Of a DNA stretch of 64,000 nt, positions 1 through 8,625 are shown piece after piece. Under the pieces are notes generated by a model. It did no database searches. It saw nothing but the letters and a program-made list of their open reading frames with translations, and was not told where the DNA came from. The position numbers were made by a program, and so were the translations under genes. Every line of letters starts with the position of its first letter. Within the stretch, counting starts at the first letter, position 1. This stretch comes from Tetradesmus obliquus. Lineage: Eukaryota > Chlorophyta > Chlorophyceae > Sphaeropleales > Scenedesmaceae. Where the stretch lies: contig CP126191.1 in NCBI GenBank assembly GCA_030272155.1, positions 6,656,501 through 6,720,500 on the forward strand, in the 5' to 3' direction.

Positions 1-1170
1 TCAAGCAAGGGAAAAAGTTCACAAGCCACTGCCGTTGCACAGCGCACCACGTTAAGTTTGGGGCCAACAGGCAGCAGGGGTCAGGCAGCTATTGTTGCGG
101 CACACGGAGGTCCTAACATTGTGTCAGTGATGCCGATGCCACCCACTGGGCATGGCATGTATGGCAACTACATGCCACCTCCGTCGACCTCTCACAAGGA
201 AACATCAACAACTGAGCACGTGAAGAAAGAAGCCATTGCGGCGCCCCCAGTGATTCCACCACTGCCACGGCTACGTGTGAAGCGTGAGCCGAAGCCTGAA
301 CCCCCCGCCCCCATGGACCATGAGCCAGCGAGGCCTATGAGCGCTAGATATGCAGGCGCAGGCAACGCACACGCATTTGCCAAGTACTCAGGCCAGGGCA
401 ACCCATGGCAGAGACCGCACGGGGAGAACGGCGCGATACGGCAGGAGCCGCTGGTCGACCCCCCAATTGAAGCAGTTTTCCCTCGCGCTCCTTTCAACAT
501 AGCTGACCCCCCTCTTGAAGCAGGGCCCTTTGTGTTCAATGCTGGTGAGGTTGCAAGGCGGCGACTTGTAGCTAGGCGCGCGGCACAGGGAATTGAGGGC
601 GGACCTGTCGTCGAAGAAATGCATGCTGAGCCTGTTCAGCAGGCACCCGCGCAAAATCAGCCCAACTTTGTAGTTGGAGCCGCACTACCATACGGTCAGC
701 AGCTGCAGCGAGCGATGGCGAGACATCAACAGCTACTGCCGCAAGGTTTGCGAGGTCAGCATGGTCCCCGTCCGATTCCCCGGCAGCTCGCACCACGTCT
801 TGCAATTGAGGGAGCTGCTGAGAGGATGCCGCTTGCGGGTCCCTTGGTTGGGCCAGTGCTGCAAAAACGACATGGTAACGGTGACATTGAAGACCGACCG
901 CTGCAGCGTCACAGGCAAGACGGGGACAGTGCAAGGAAGAGGTGGGACGTGCGCATCAACCCTCGCCAAGCAGCAGAACTGCAGGCCGCTGCAGAACATG
1001 CAGACCTAGCAGCACATGGGTTGCGCACACACGACCATGTCTCTCGTGAGCTGGCGGACGCAGGTGAATTTGAGCACCGCGTGCAGACCGGCCAGGAGCG
1101 GGCGGCAGGCGTGGCACAACGGATCACAAATGAAAACGTGGTGCTGCCAAATGGGGCTCCCGCACCATGA
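1..1170 (+). CDS. Pro/Ala-rich unknown protein of the PLV element, 5' partial
   Basis: The frame is open from the first base of the window, so the start lies outside it; at least 389 residues are visible. Composition is rich in Pro, Ala, Gln and Arg, with a basic, proline-rich stretch in the first third and a Gln/Arg-rich second half; no signal peptide, membrane segment or enzyme motif was seen. It lies directly upstream of the capsid gene. A virion-internal or scaffold-like role would fit its composition and position but is only a guess; I do not recognise the family. Confidence 0.55.
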   Translation, partial: SSKGKSSQATAVAQRTTLSLGPTGSRGQAAIVAAHGGPNIVSVMPMPPTGHGMYGNYMPPPSTSHKETSTTEHVKKEAIAAPPVIPPLPRLRVKREPKPEPPAPMDHEPARPMSARYAGAGNAHAFAKYSGQGNPWQRPHGENGAIRQEPLVDPPIEAVFPRAPFNIADPPLEAGPFVFNAGEVARRRLVARRAAQGIEGGPVVEEMHAEPVQQAPAQNQPNFVVGAALPYGQQLQRAMARHQQLLPQGLRGQHGPRPIPRQLAPRLAIEGAAERMPLAGPLVGPVLQKRHGNGDIEDRPLQRHRQDGDSARKRWDVRINPRQAAELQAAAEHADLAAHGLRTHDHVSRELADAGEFEHRVQTGQERAAGVAQRITNENVVLPNGAPAP

Positions 1171-1233
1171 ATTATTACAATCGCTGACTGGAATTTTTTT
1201 TGTTGTGCAGTATTAGCACACGTTCTGTTGAAG

Positions 1234-2495
1234 ATGTCGGCTCTGCCTCGCAGCCTGAAGTACTACCTGAGCACGCTGAGTCTGTCGCGCAACCGGTTCA
1301 AGATTCGCCCAGTGGGTCAGTCCACTGCTCAGTGTGGCGATGTGATCTGTTTCGACCTCCCCAACAGTCACGTCAATCTCGATAGCCTAGCGCTGCACTT
1401 CAAGCTGAGCACCGACAAGGGCTCGTCACCAGCCACGGCATGCGTGCTGTCTTCTAACGTCGAGTTGGTAGAATCAATCTCTGTTGAAAGCAACGGGTAC
1501 GCAATTGACAGCGGCTGTGCCCTGACAAACCACGTCGCCAACGTGATGCTCGACTGGTCCGCCGGTGATCACGCCTCCGGCATCCGACTTGCACTCAACG
1601 GCAGGAGGGAGGCTGCAGCAACTGGCAAATTCCATAACAAGGACGAACTGGTCTTCAACAATTGGCTGGGGTTCCTCGGCAGCGTCCAGCCCCGGTGCTT
1701 TGACGCAACTAATCTCCCCCTTCGGGTCTACGTGAAGCTCGCAGCAGCAAACAAGGCGTTTGTGGCCGAGGGAGGTACACCAGCAATGTGTAACATCAAG
1801 TATGACGACATCACCTGCTACGTCGATGCAATCGATCTTCAGGACGGGGGCTTGATGTACGAGGCGACAGCCAAGATGATGGCGAAGGAGCCCCTTGAGC
1901 TGCCCTTCGATCGCTACGTACTGACGATGGGCGGACCAGTCGGTGGGTCCCACGATGTGCTGAGCATGCAGGTGGCTGCAAACTCGGTGGACTACATTGC
2001 TGGTTGGACCGTGTGTCCTGCGGGAGTGAACGCGGCGACTAGCACGGCGGAGAACGCCACAACAAAGCGCTCAAACTACCTCTCACGCGGATTCGGTGGT
2101 GGCAAGCTGAGCGGCAGCCAGATGACCATCAACAACGTGTGCTACCCCACGTACCGCGCAACAGCTACAGAAGCATTTGTGCAGACTGCGGATGCCTTCG
2201 GCGTGCTGCGCGGAGACGATCGTCTCCGTCCACTGGTCGCGACCAGTGCGAGAAGTGGATCAATTCGCTGGACAATTATCAAGCCGAGGGGTTCATCCAC
2301 GTAATTCCGCTGCAATTCCCAAATGCCGAGCCCGAGCTTCGCTTGAAGTCAGGAATCAACACCCTTGGAAACTCCGCCGGGATCACGTGGGAAACGGATG
2401 TCACAGGGACGACGGGCTATCAGAAGGTCATGCTGGTCAAGTGCACGAGCGTGCTCCGGATTGCGCCCTACAAGCAATGCGAGGTGATAGCGTAA
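1234..2495 (+). pseudogene. Major capsid protein-like gene of the PLV element (fossil)
   Basis: The region encodes a beta-rich protein of roughly the length expected for a PLV double jelly-roll major capsid protein. It has many alternating hydrophobic strands, few Lys/Glu runs and a late glycine-rich loop, and sits a few genes upstream of the packaging ATPase as in other PLVs. The first ATG is at 1234. It appears broken, with about one break. Assignment as major capsid is from length, composition and neighbourhood; a structural or profile search would be needed to settle it. Confidence 0.6.
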
Positions 2496-2525
2496 GACAA
2501 AATATGCGGTGAATGAAAGTGGCTG

Positions 2526-2906
2526 ATGATTAACCAGCTTTTCTTGGAAATGCCCTCATCACGTATTCTGCACCAAGTGCTGGCGTGTTTCGGACTGACA
2601 TCACTCCGAGACTACCACTCATTTCGTTACAATGACTTGCACCGCCTTGACACCTTGCAGAAACTTGCAGAAATGCGGGATGCTCTGCTACGCGTGTATG
2701 CTCCTTGCAAGTCATTTTACGTCTGTGAGATGCACACACACAGGCGCGCGCTGACTGTCTTGCGCCAAATTGTCAAAACGTACGGCTACGCAGTTCGTGG
2801 CGTATACAAACGCGACAATAGGAGTATGGCGTTTACATTGCAGCAACATGGTGTAGCTCCAGGTGTTAGGATTCATTCAGGCAGATTTTTTGTTGCATTG
2901 TCATAG
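2526..2906 (+). CDS. Small unknown protein of the PLV element (126 aa)
   Basis: Open frame from an ATG at 2526, about 30 bases after the capsid-like gene and 11 bases before the next gene. The protein is basic, His/Arg/Tyr-rich and looks globular, with no membrane segment and no motif I recognise. Its tight packing in the same strand is the main evidence that it is a real gene. Confidence 0.5.
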   Translation: MINQLFLEMPSSRILHQVLACFGLTSLRDYHSFRYNDLHRLDTLQKLAEMRDALLRVYAPCKSFYVCEMHTHRRALTVLRQIVKTYGYAVRGVYKRDNRSMAFTLQQHGVAPGVRIHSGRFFVALS

Positions 2907-2917
2907 GACTGAGCAGA

Positions 2918-3238
2918 ATGAATACAACCGGATGGAGGCGATTCATGCAAGACCCTGCTGCACCGCGCAATGACAAGGCAATGACGTCTACTTTGACAAA
3001 AAAGGCTTACCAAACCGACCTCTCAGTCACACAGGACAGGGCGCAGTTCTGTTCACTGTACATGAACCCCATCTTCAGCCAACCTGCCAATTATTTTGGC
3101 GTCACGCACAATCGCCTGCAGTACCCAGCGGGCAAAGAGCACAATTCAAGCAGTTTACTGTGGAAAAATGACGGCTCCCTAAAAATACCGCAGGCTGCTG
3201 TTCTGCGTCATGAACCAGTTCCTTTTTTGATTCAGTGA
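2918..3238 (+). CDS. Small unknown protein of the PLV element (106 aa)
   Basis: Open frame from an ATG at 2918, packed between two other element genes. The protein is Asn/Gln/Ser-rich with no recognisable domain, signal peptide or membrane segment. It could be a minor virion component, but nothing in the sequence shows this. Confidence 0.45.
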   Translation: MNTTGWRRFMQDPAAPRNDKAMTSTLTKKAYQTDLSVTQDRAQFCSLYMNPIFSQPANYFGVTHNRLQYPAGKEHNSSSLLWKNDGSLKIPQAAVLRHEPVPFLIQ

Positions 3239-3264
3239 AAAATAATGTGACAGTACTGCAAACA

Positions 3265-3873
3265 ATGACTCTTCAGATCTGCAGCAACTGCGGCTACATA
3301 GCTCGCAACAAGAAGGAACTGGCCGCTCACACATGCACCGGGGACGAGTCCAGTGGTGCAACAGACGCCTGTGATGCATCAGTGACTTACACAAGTGACG
3401 CAAATGAAACTTCCACAGAGTCTCCTGTGAATCTGACTGAGGCGAGAATGAAGGCAGCAACTCTGCGCGAAAAGAAGCTAGCCACGCTGGCCAAAGCTCG
3501 CGAAACACGCTCAAAACTCTGCAAAGAACGCAAGGCACGAAATGCCCTCGACACGCTCGGGGTAGCGGTGGAAGCCCCCGGGCCGGTTGCTGTCCGTGTC
3601 TCAGAAATTCCTGAGGCACCAAAAGTGGAGGCGCCCTCGACAAATGCAGCAAAGATGCGTCTTGACCCGGAAAGCAAGCTTTGGATCAAATCCAAGCTGC
3701 AGAAGTACGTCAACTCCGCACTCACTGCCTTTCCTGTGCCTACGCCCCCGCCACCGCCTGTGCAGCAAGCGCCAGCAGCCGACGACTACATCAATCTGTG
3801 TAAAGGTCGTGTAGCTCAAAAAGTCAACGACGAAATACTGAGTATGGTGATGCAGCAACTGCGCGGGCCTTGA
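3265..3873 (+). CDS. Zinc-ribbon-like and coiled unknown protein of the PLV element
   Basis: Using the ATG at 3265 gives about 202 residues. The first 25 residues hold a CxxC pair followed by HxC (residues CSNC then HTC), which resembles a single C2HC-type zinc finger. The middle is Lys/Arg/Glu/Ala-rich and probably helical or coiled, followed by a proline run and a final helix. No enzyme motif is visible. The gene lies just upstream of the packaging ATPase. A nucleic-acid or capsid-binding role is possible from the finger, but is inference. Confidence 0.5.
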   Translation: MTLQICSNCGYIARNKKELAAHTCTGDESSGATDACDASVTYTSDANETSTESPVNLTEARMKAATLREKKLATLAKARETRSKLCKERKARNALDTLGVAVEAPGPVAVRVSEIPEAPKVEAPSTNAAKMRLDPESKLWIKSKLQKYVNSALTAFPVPTPPPPPVQQAPAADDYINLCKGRVAQKVNDEILSMVMQQLRGP

Positions 3874-3900
3874 AATTCTGTGTGCCTTTCTGTAGGAAGT

Positions 3901-4884
3901 ATGGAGTCACAGACAATCGGCAAGTTCCCCACATGGTTGCCCAAGGGCAAATCCGCGTTCTCAATTCCCACCCCGCCTGACATGCCCAAGCTGCATGGCC
4001 TCTTCATTCTCGCGGGACACCGCGGCGCAGGCAAGGGGGTTGCCCTGACTTCAATGCTCCGTCAAATGAAGCGCGCCGGCTGCGCAGATCGGATTTTCTG
4101 GCTCAGCTCTACTTGCGCTAGCAACAAGTGCTATCTGGATGAGCTCGGTGTCAAACCAGAAGACCAGTACGAACACCCCGACAATGACGCGCTTCAGGCT
4201 GTGATCAGTGAGGTCACTTCTATGGCAGCTGAATATCGACAGTACCAGGAGGCCAAGGAAGTCTACCATAGGCTGCACGCACAACTGCAGCGCGGCAAAG
4301 ACGTCCATGACTTAGACAATAGCCTGCTCATGCGAGCCAGCCGGCTTGGGTTGCTTGATACAGATGAAGAGCCAAAGTACAAGTACGGGAAAGAGACACA
4401 GGCGGTGTGTCACGTGGTCATTGACGACGCACAGGGCACCAAGCTGCTCAGCTCAGCTGGAAGCAAATCCCTGCTCACCAACACCGCCATCCGACACAGA
4501 CACATTGGAGATGGCTTCGGACTCACGCTGTGGATCTGCGTCCAGAGCTGGCGGGCGTCAGGGTCGGTCCCCAGGGCGATCCGTGAGAACTGCACAGGTT
4601 CCTTGCTGTGGCGTTGCCCTCAAGAGAAGATGATCCAACAAATGGCAGACGAGCTTGCAAGCGGCAAGGAACCTCCTGAAACCTTCCGAGAAGCGTACAA
4701 CACCGCCACAGAGCGCGATCACGGCTTCCTCTTCGTTGACATGACCACCACCGACCCCACGAAACGCTACCGTGCCGGATGGAACACGTACCTGCTGCCA
4801 AAAAAATCTCTTGTTACAGAAAATGACGCTGTCAGACGCCACAAAAGCAAGGTACCTGCAATCAATGGTCAGCGAGTTCCCTGA
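3901..4884 (+). CDS. DNA-packaging ATPase, FtsK/HerA (A32-like) family, of the PLV element
   Basis: The ATG at 3901 gives 327 residues, a usual length for PLV and virophage packaging ATPases. Walker A is GHRGAGKG at residues 39-46, after a short beta strand. Walker B is a hydrophobic strand ending in two aspartates (IDD) at residues 174-176. Later a strand with LWICVQSW and a conserved Arg-rich segment fit the sensor region of HerA-like pumps. In the family the enzyme uses ATP to drive viral DNA into preformed capsids. It lies between capsid-like and penton-like genes. The frame looks whole. Alternative: another P-loop ATPase, but the neighbourhood favours packaging. Confidence 0.8.
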   Translation: MESQTIGKFPTWLPKGKSAFSIPTPPDMPKLHGLFILAGHRGAGKGVALTSMLRQMKRAGCADRIFWLSSTCASNKCYLDELGVKPEDQYEHPDNDALQAVISEVTSMAAEYRQYQEAKEVYHRLHAQLQRGKDVHDLDNSLLMRASRLGLLDTDEEPKYKYGKETQAVCHVVIDDAQGTKLLSSAGSKSLLTNTAIRHRHIGDGFGLTLWICVQSWRASGSVPRAIRENCTGSLLWRCPQEKMIQQMADELASGKEPPETFREAYNTATERDHGFLFVDMTTTDPTKRYRAGWNTYLLPKKSLVTENDAVRRHKSKVPAINGQRVP

Positions 4885-5101
4885 CATCCCCATGCACGTG
4901 CTTGAAAGCGTGCTGCGCTTGTACTGCCATGAGCCGGCGGTGTTCAAGGGCTTCAAAGGAGACCCGGGCCCCCCTGTAGATGGCGAAGTTACTTTGAATA
5001 ACTTGACTTTGATTAAGCAAGGCACACCCGAGTACGAAAAGATTATCTCAGCTAACTTTAAGACTCAAGATGAATACGCTGTCGACGCACCATCAAGCTG
5101 A
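4823..5101 (+). CDS. Small acidic unknown protein of the PLV element
   Basis: An ATG at 4823 inside the end of the ATPase gene gives about 92 residues in another frame; it also overlaps the next gene by 32 bases. Such overlaps are common in compact viral genomes. The protein carries a predicted helix with Leu/Val spacing and an acidic end, with no motif recognised. Confidence 0.45.
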   Translation: MTLSDATKARYLQSMVSEFPDIPMHVLESVLRLYCHEPAVFKGFKGDPGPPVDGEVTLNNLTLIKQGTPEYEKIISANFKTQDEYAVDAPSS

Positions 5102-5606
5102 TCATCCAGTCAGTTTTGTTCCCAAATCACGCACCAAGGAACGCCCCCAATCTTACCTAGTCACTCTGCGCAGCAGCAACCGTGTTTCCGGTACAGTTAG
5201 TGCTGCTACATTCAACATGGCTCTGCCCTTCTCTCTTGACAAAGACACCTCCTACATGATGAGAGCTGTGCAGTTTTCAATTCACGATGCAGCCAACGTT
5301 GGCATGCAAGGAGCTGTGTTTGGTGTTTCACTTGATCAGTACTTCAGCAACGTGTACGACAGCCAACATGGTTCAAGACCGTGTGGCACTCTGTTGTTCA
5401 GCCCCGGCTACAGCTACACGGCACCTGCAATTGACACGGGTGCAGTGCTCAATGTTCCTGCATGGAGCAATGGGCAAATCACCGTGAACATCAGCACCGC
5501 CCTTGATGGGAACTTGGCTACCGCCCTTGATCAGCCAACATGTGGTTGGGTGCTTGTGTTGGAGATTTTCCCTAGCACTCAGCCACTTTTTTCTGGCAAG
5601 TCTTAA
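5070..5606 (+). CDS. Beta-rich probable structural protein of the PLV element (178 aa)
   Basis: Open frame from the ATG at 5070. The N-terminal third has a strand, a Ser-Arg turn, a Pro-Phe segment and an Arg-x-x-x-Phe-Ser-Ile strand, a pattern that is also seen at the start of the penton-like gene at 5776. The rest is Ser/Thr/Gly/Asn-rich and beta-like, ending with a hydrophobic strand. It therefore looks like a minor capsid or vertex protein. Family naming is by this internal similarity and by position only. Confidence 0.5.
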   Translation: MNTLSTHHQADHPVSFVPKSRTKERPQSYLVTLRSSNRVSGTVSAATFNMALPFSLDKDTSYMMRAVQFSIHDAANVGMQGAVFGVSLDQYFSNVYDSQHGSRPCGTLLFSPGYSYTAPAIDTGAVLNVPAWSNGQITVNISTALDGNLATALDQPTCGWVLVLEIFPSTQPLFSGKS

Positions 5607-5626
5607 TAGGAAGAGCAGTACACCAG

Positions 5627-5728
5627 ATGCCTGACCCCATATCCCGCAAGCGCAGTGTTGTGTTTGGCCAGCTGCGTAGACTGACTCAAAGGACCCCAAG
5701 CATTGTGTTGGCTAAGCTCAGGCGGTAG
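5627..5728 (+). CDS. Tiny basic peptide (33 aa) of the PLV element
   Basis: A 34-codon frame with ATG at 5627 and stop at 5726-5728, lying between two structural genes. About a quarter of the residues are Arg or Lys, with hydrophobic residues between them. Small basic virion peptides are known in adenoviruses and relatives, so a DNA-condensing core peptide is conceivable, but the frame is short enough to occur by chance. Confidence 0.25.
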   Translation: MPDPISRKRSVVFGQLRRLTQRTPSIVLAKLRR

Positions 5729-5775
5729 CAAAGGTAGTCACCATGGCTGGCAAAAAACCTCTCAATTAATCAAGC

Positions 5776-6634
5776 ATGGAGGTCGTAAAAACCCAGACCT
5801 TGTTTCTTGACAGCAGGCAGCGGTTGCAAGGCAGTCCCAACCGATGGAGTGTGATCATTCCACAAAACATGGTGAGGTGCCGCCCATCTGAGCGCCTTCG
5901 GGTTCAGCTTCTGCAATTCAGTGTCTACTATTCTTTTCAAAAGGTGCATGTTGGCAATGGAATGTTCTCCTTTGTGGAAAGTGACAGTGGTGCAGCACAC
6001 TTGGTGGACCTTCCTGCAGGCAACTACACGTACCGTGCGCTGTGCCGTGCCGTGCAACAGCAGTACCCAGGGGTCAGAATGAACTACGAAGGCTACAAAG
6101 ACGGGTTTTCCTTTGAGTTTCAAAAAAGTCACAAGCTGGTTTTCCACAATGACTCCTTTGACATTCTGGGTTTTGCAGCTGCAGACGTGATGGAGGGAGA
6201 GCACTTTGGGAGCACAGCAATTGTGGACTTGAGCCCCGTGAACACTCTCAGTATTGCAGTAGATGGCATGAGCCCACTAGACTCATTCAATTTGACAAAT
6301 CACCAGGGTGTTGTGCGACAGACACGCGTGCTGGCCAATGTACCGATTCAGCAGACCCCGTACGATTTTCACACATATATGCCCACCACGTCAGTGCACT
6401 GACCGCCAGTTTCAGCTGTTCATAGCTGAGCGCGAGCTGAATGAATTGTGCTTCCGTGTAACTCATGCAAATGGGGCAGAAGTCATTGATATGCCTGACT
6501 GGACAATAGCATTGCGTGTGGACACAGTCACACTGGAGGACCCCAAACTGACACTCGCTGAAAAGACGCTCGCTGCTGTGAACCGGCTGGTGGACTTGAA
6601 TCGATACAAGTTTGTTTCAAAGCATTTGAAATGA
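5776..6634 (+). pseudogene. Penton-like minor capsid protein gene of the PLV element (fossil)
   Basis: The region starts at an ATG at 5776 and encodes a beta-rich protein resembling PLV minor capsid (penton) proteins: an opening strand with Ser-Arg, a Trp-x-Val-x-Ile-Pro strand, an Arg-rich strand, a Leu-Pro-Ala-Gly-Asn-Tyr turn, and a late strand with Leu-x-Leu/Phe-x-Ile before an acidic Trp-containing strand. In the family it forms the vertices of the icosahedral shell. It looks broken, with about one break. It is the last gene of the element with a recognisable product. Confidence 0.6.
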
Positions 6635-6640
6635 AGTATT

Positions 6641-7093
6641 TGTTACACAAAGGGCTACCCGAAAGAGGCACTGTCAGCTCGCCATGGGCGCCAACCGCAC
6701 GTCTAAGTGCACACGCGCTTGCTGGAAGACTCCTGCTCTGCTGCTGCATCGCCTGCACCATCTGGCTGCTCTGCTGTGGCTGCTGCGGCTGTGCGCTCGT
6801 GCTGACGCTTGCCAGACACCGCCTTGACAACCGAGCGGCTTGCAAGCGTCAGCATGCGTTCAAACATCGCAGCATCGCCCGTTTTCTCTTGAGTTCGAGT
6901 GTCTGCTGGAAGCTGCTATATATGGCGAAAGTGCGCGTTTCGGTCACGCAGGAGATACGCGGGGGGCAGCACGCGGGAGAACTACGCGGAGAACTATGCG
7001 GAGAACTACGCGGAGTTCGCTGTCATTTACGGGGCATATACTGGGTTTCTGGTATGTACTGGGTTTTTTGTTGATACGTATCAACCAGGGGGT
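6641..7093. other. Junction between the PLV element and the minisatellite
   Basis: An open plus-strand frame (6631-7074) encodes a Cys/Leu-rich hydrophobic stretch, and minus-strand frames also stay open; neither has a convincing codon pattern or motif. Near 6960-7015 there is a short imperfect repeat of a gcggagaacta-type unit. I see no supported gene here. Confidence 0.4.
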
Positions 7094-7390
7094 GTTGAGA
7101 GGCCTGCTGCAGCCTCCCTGGGGAGGTTGAGAGGGCTGCTGCAGCCTCCCTGGGGAGGTTGAGAGGGCTGCTGCAGCCTCCCTGGGGAGGTTGAGAGGGC
7201 TGCTGCAGCCTCCCTGGGGAGGTTGAGAGGGCTGCTGCAGCCTCCCTGGGGAGGTTGAGAGGGCTGCTGCAGCCTCCCTGGGGAGGTTGAGAGGGCTGCT
7301 GCAGCCTCCCTGGGGAGGTTGAGAGGGCTGCTGCAGCCTCCCTGGGGAGGTTGAGAGGGCTGCTGCAGCCTCCCTGGGGGAGGTTGAGAG
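7094..7390. repeat. 32-bp minisatellite, nine copies
   Basis: Nine head-to-tail copies of a 32-base unit beginning gttgagagggctgctgcagc, almost identical; the first has a cc variant and the last an extra g. There are no spacers, so it is not a CRISPR array. Because 32 is not a multiple of three, the minus-strand frame through it spells a 32-residue repeat, which explains the long but meaningless minus-strand open frames of this stretch. Confidence 0.95.
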
Positions 7391-7476
7391 TGAAGTGTGT
7401 AATCGCAACTTCAAAAATCACGTCCCCCTTAGCCTGGGGTTTCAGAAATCGCGAGAAATCCCTCGTTCGATGCTCT

Positions 7477-7602
7477 GGGCGGAGGATTGGGCGCTCCCGA
7501 TTCGGCTGCGGCACAATCGTGTGCCACTGCAGTGCTGCCAGCTGCTTGCTCGGGCGGAGGATTGGGCGCTCCCGATTCGGCTGCGGCACAATCGTGTGCC
7601 AC
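7477..7602. repeat. 51-bp direct duplication, period 75
   Basis: The same 51 bases (starting gggcggaggattgggcgctc) occur at 7477-7527 and again at 7552-7602 without visible differences, separated by 24 bases. Confidence 0.9.
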
Positions 7603-7770
7603 GTTGGTCCGTTGAACTTTCAAACAGTTCAGATTGAACTTCCACACAGTTTTAGCCCTAGACGTGATGATTCAAAATTCTGTCCACGAGAACTGCCTTC
7701 CGGGCTAGCCTGGGAATTCAAAAATCACGTTGGTCCGTTGAATTTTCACACAGTTTTAGCCCGTAAACGT
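7601..7770. repeat. Diverged direct repeat around 7601 and 7727
   Basis: A segment reading acgttggtccgttgaa, followed by a cacacagttttagccc block, occurs near 7601-7658 and again near 7727-7763. Related pieces (a caaaaatcacgt block) also occur near 7410 and 7715. These may be remains of the end of the neighbouring virus-like element or of an unrelated transposon. Confidence 0.6.
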
Positions 7771-8625
7771 GATCTTTTTTGCATTCAGGTCGACTTGACT
7801 TGAAAATTAAAAAACCTGCTTGACATACATGCATGCCACGCTAGGCACACAGCATGCCTGCTGTGCTGAAGCAGGCAGAATGCAAGCTGACTTGCATTTG
7901 CGTCATGGGATCCTGCTGCGACGTTGCAGCAATGAGTTATGCCAACATGCACAGGCGCTGTGGAGCGAGCCACAAATGATGCAGCAGTAGTCTTTGCGAT
8001 GGTAATGCAGTCGCCAGAATGCAAGCACACCGTTGGCACAGTACCATGCATTACATTGTGCCTACTTCCACGTGCGGCCACCTGGTTTGCAGTGCTCCCC
8101 ACTCGTTGCCGATGAAGCGTGTTGTGCCGGAGAAGGAGGCATTGGAGACAGTGGTCAGGCCTGCAGCGCCAACCTCATCCTGCAGCAGCAAGAATGTAAA
8201 GATGCATCAGACACCGCAGCCTGAACATGTAAGCTTGCGGGTTTGCATGCAGGTGAACCTAAGCACGATGCAAGAAGCAGCTGTGCATCTTCAAAGCACA
8301 CATGCATGTCGTAATCGTGCATGAATGATTCCTCTGAAACATCCATGACTGCAGCGCATGCCATGGCCAAGTGGCCAGCCAGGTCACCTGGGTAGCTAGC
8401 CACCCAGGCTGGCTCTGTGCCTAGTCATCATGCACCGCACTGTGTGTGATATCGTTCAGCTTGCTGTCAGGGCTGGCTGTGCATATGCCATGAGCATTGC
8501 TTGCCGTGTGGCAATGTCATCATAGTGAGCGCTTGAATGGGTGATGCGCCATGGTGCTGAACACAGGGCCAATATGGTGTGCAGCTGGTCACTACGGTGA
8601 ACACACTGCAATGGACAGTATGCAG
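7771..8625. other. Non-coding stretch
   Basis: Short frames only, on both strands, without recognisable domains. The base composition returns to that of host DNA. It probably holds the 3' flank of the minus-strand gene that follows. Confidence 0.4.

Larger units (their letters stand above)
1..6640 (+). mobile_element. Polinton-like virus (PLV) type element, partial, fossil
   Basis: A block of closely packed, intronless, same-strand genes with lower CAG content than the rest of the window. The recognisable parts are a major capsid-like gene, an FtsK/HerA-type packaging ATPase and a penton-like minor capsid gene, mixed with small unknown genes; this set and compact layout are typical of Polinton-like viruses and related virophage-like elements integrated in algal genomes. 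The element runs off the left edge of the window, so integrase, polymerase or terminal repeats could lie outside. It looks broken in about two places, while most frames remain open, which suggests a fairly young insertion. The right boundary is not sharp; repeats at 7094-7790 may mark or lie just beyond it. Family assignment is by pattern and motif, not by database search. Confidence 0.8.

Noticed and set aside
6528-6845. Gln-rich minus-strand frame at the right end of the virus-like element
   Set aside because: It overlaps the penton-like gene on the other strand and has no recognisable domain or conserved start.
7094-7390. CRISPR-like regular repeats
   Set aside because: The units touch each other without spacers and the host is eukaryotic; this is a minisatellite.
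7023-7589. 188-codon minus-strand frame with a repeated Pro/Gln/Ala motif
   Set aside because: It is created by the 32-bp minisatellite and the 51-bp duplication and has no other content.
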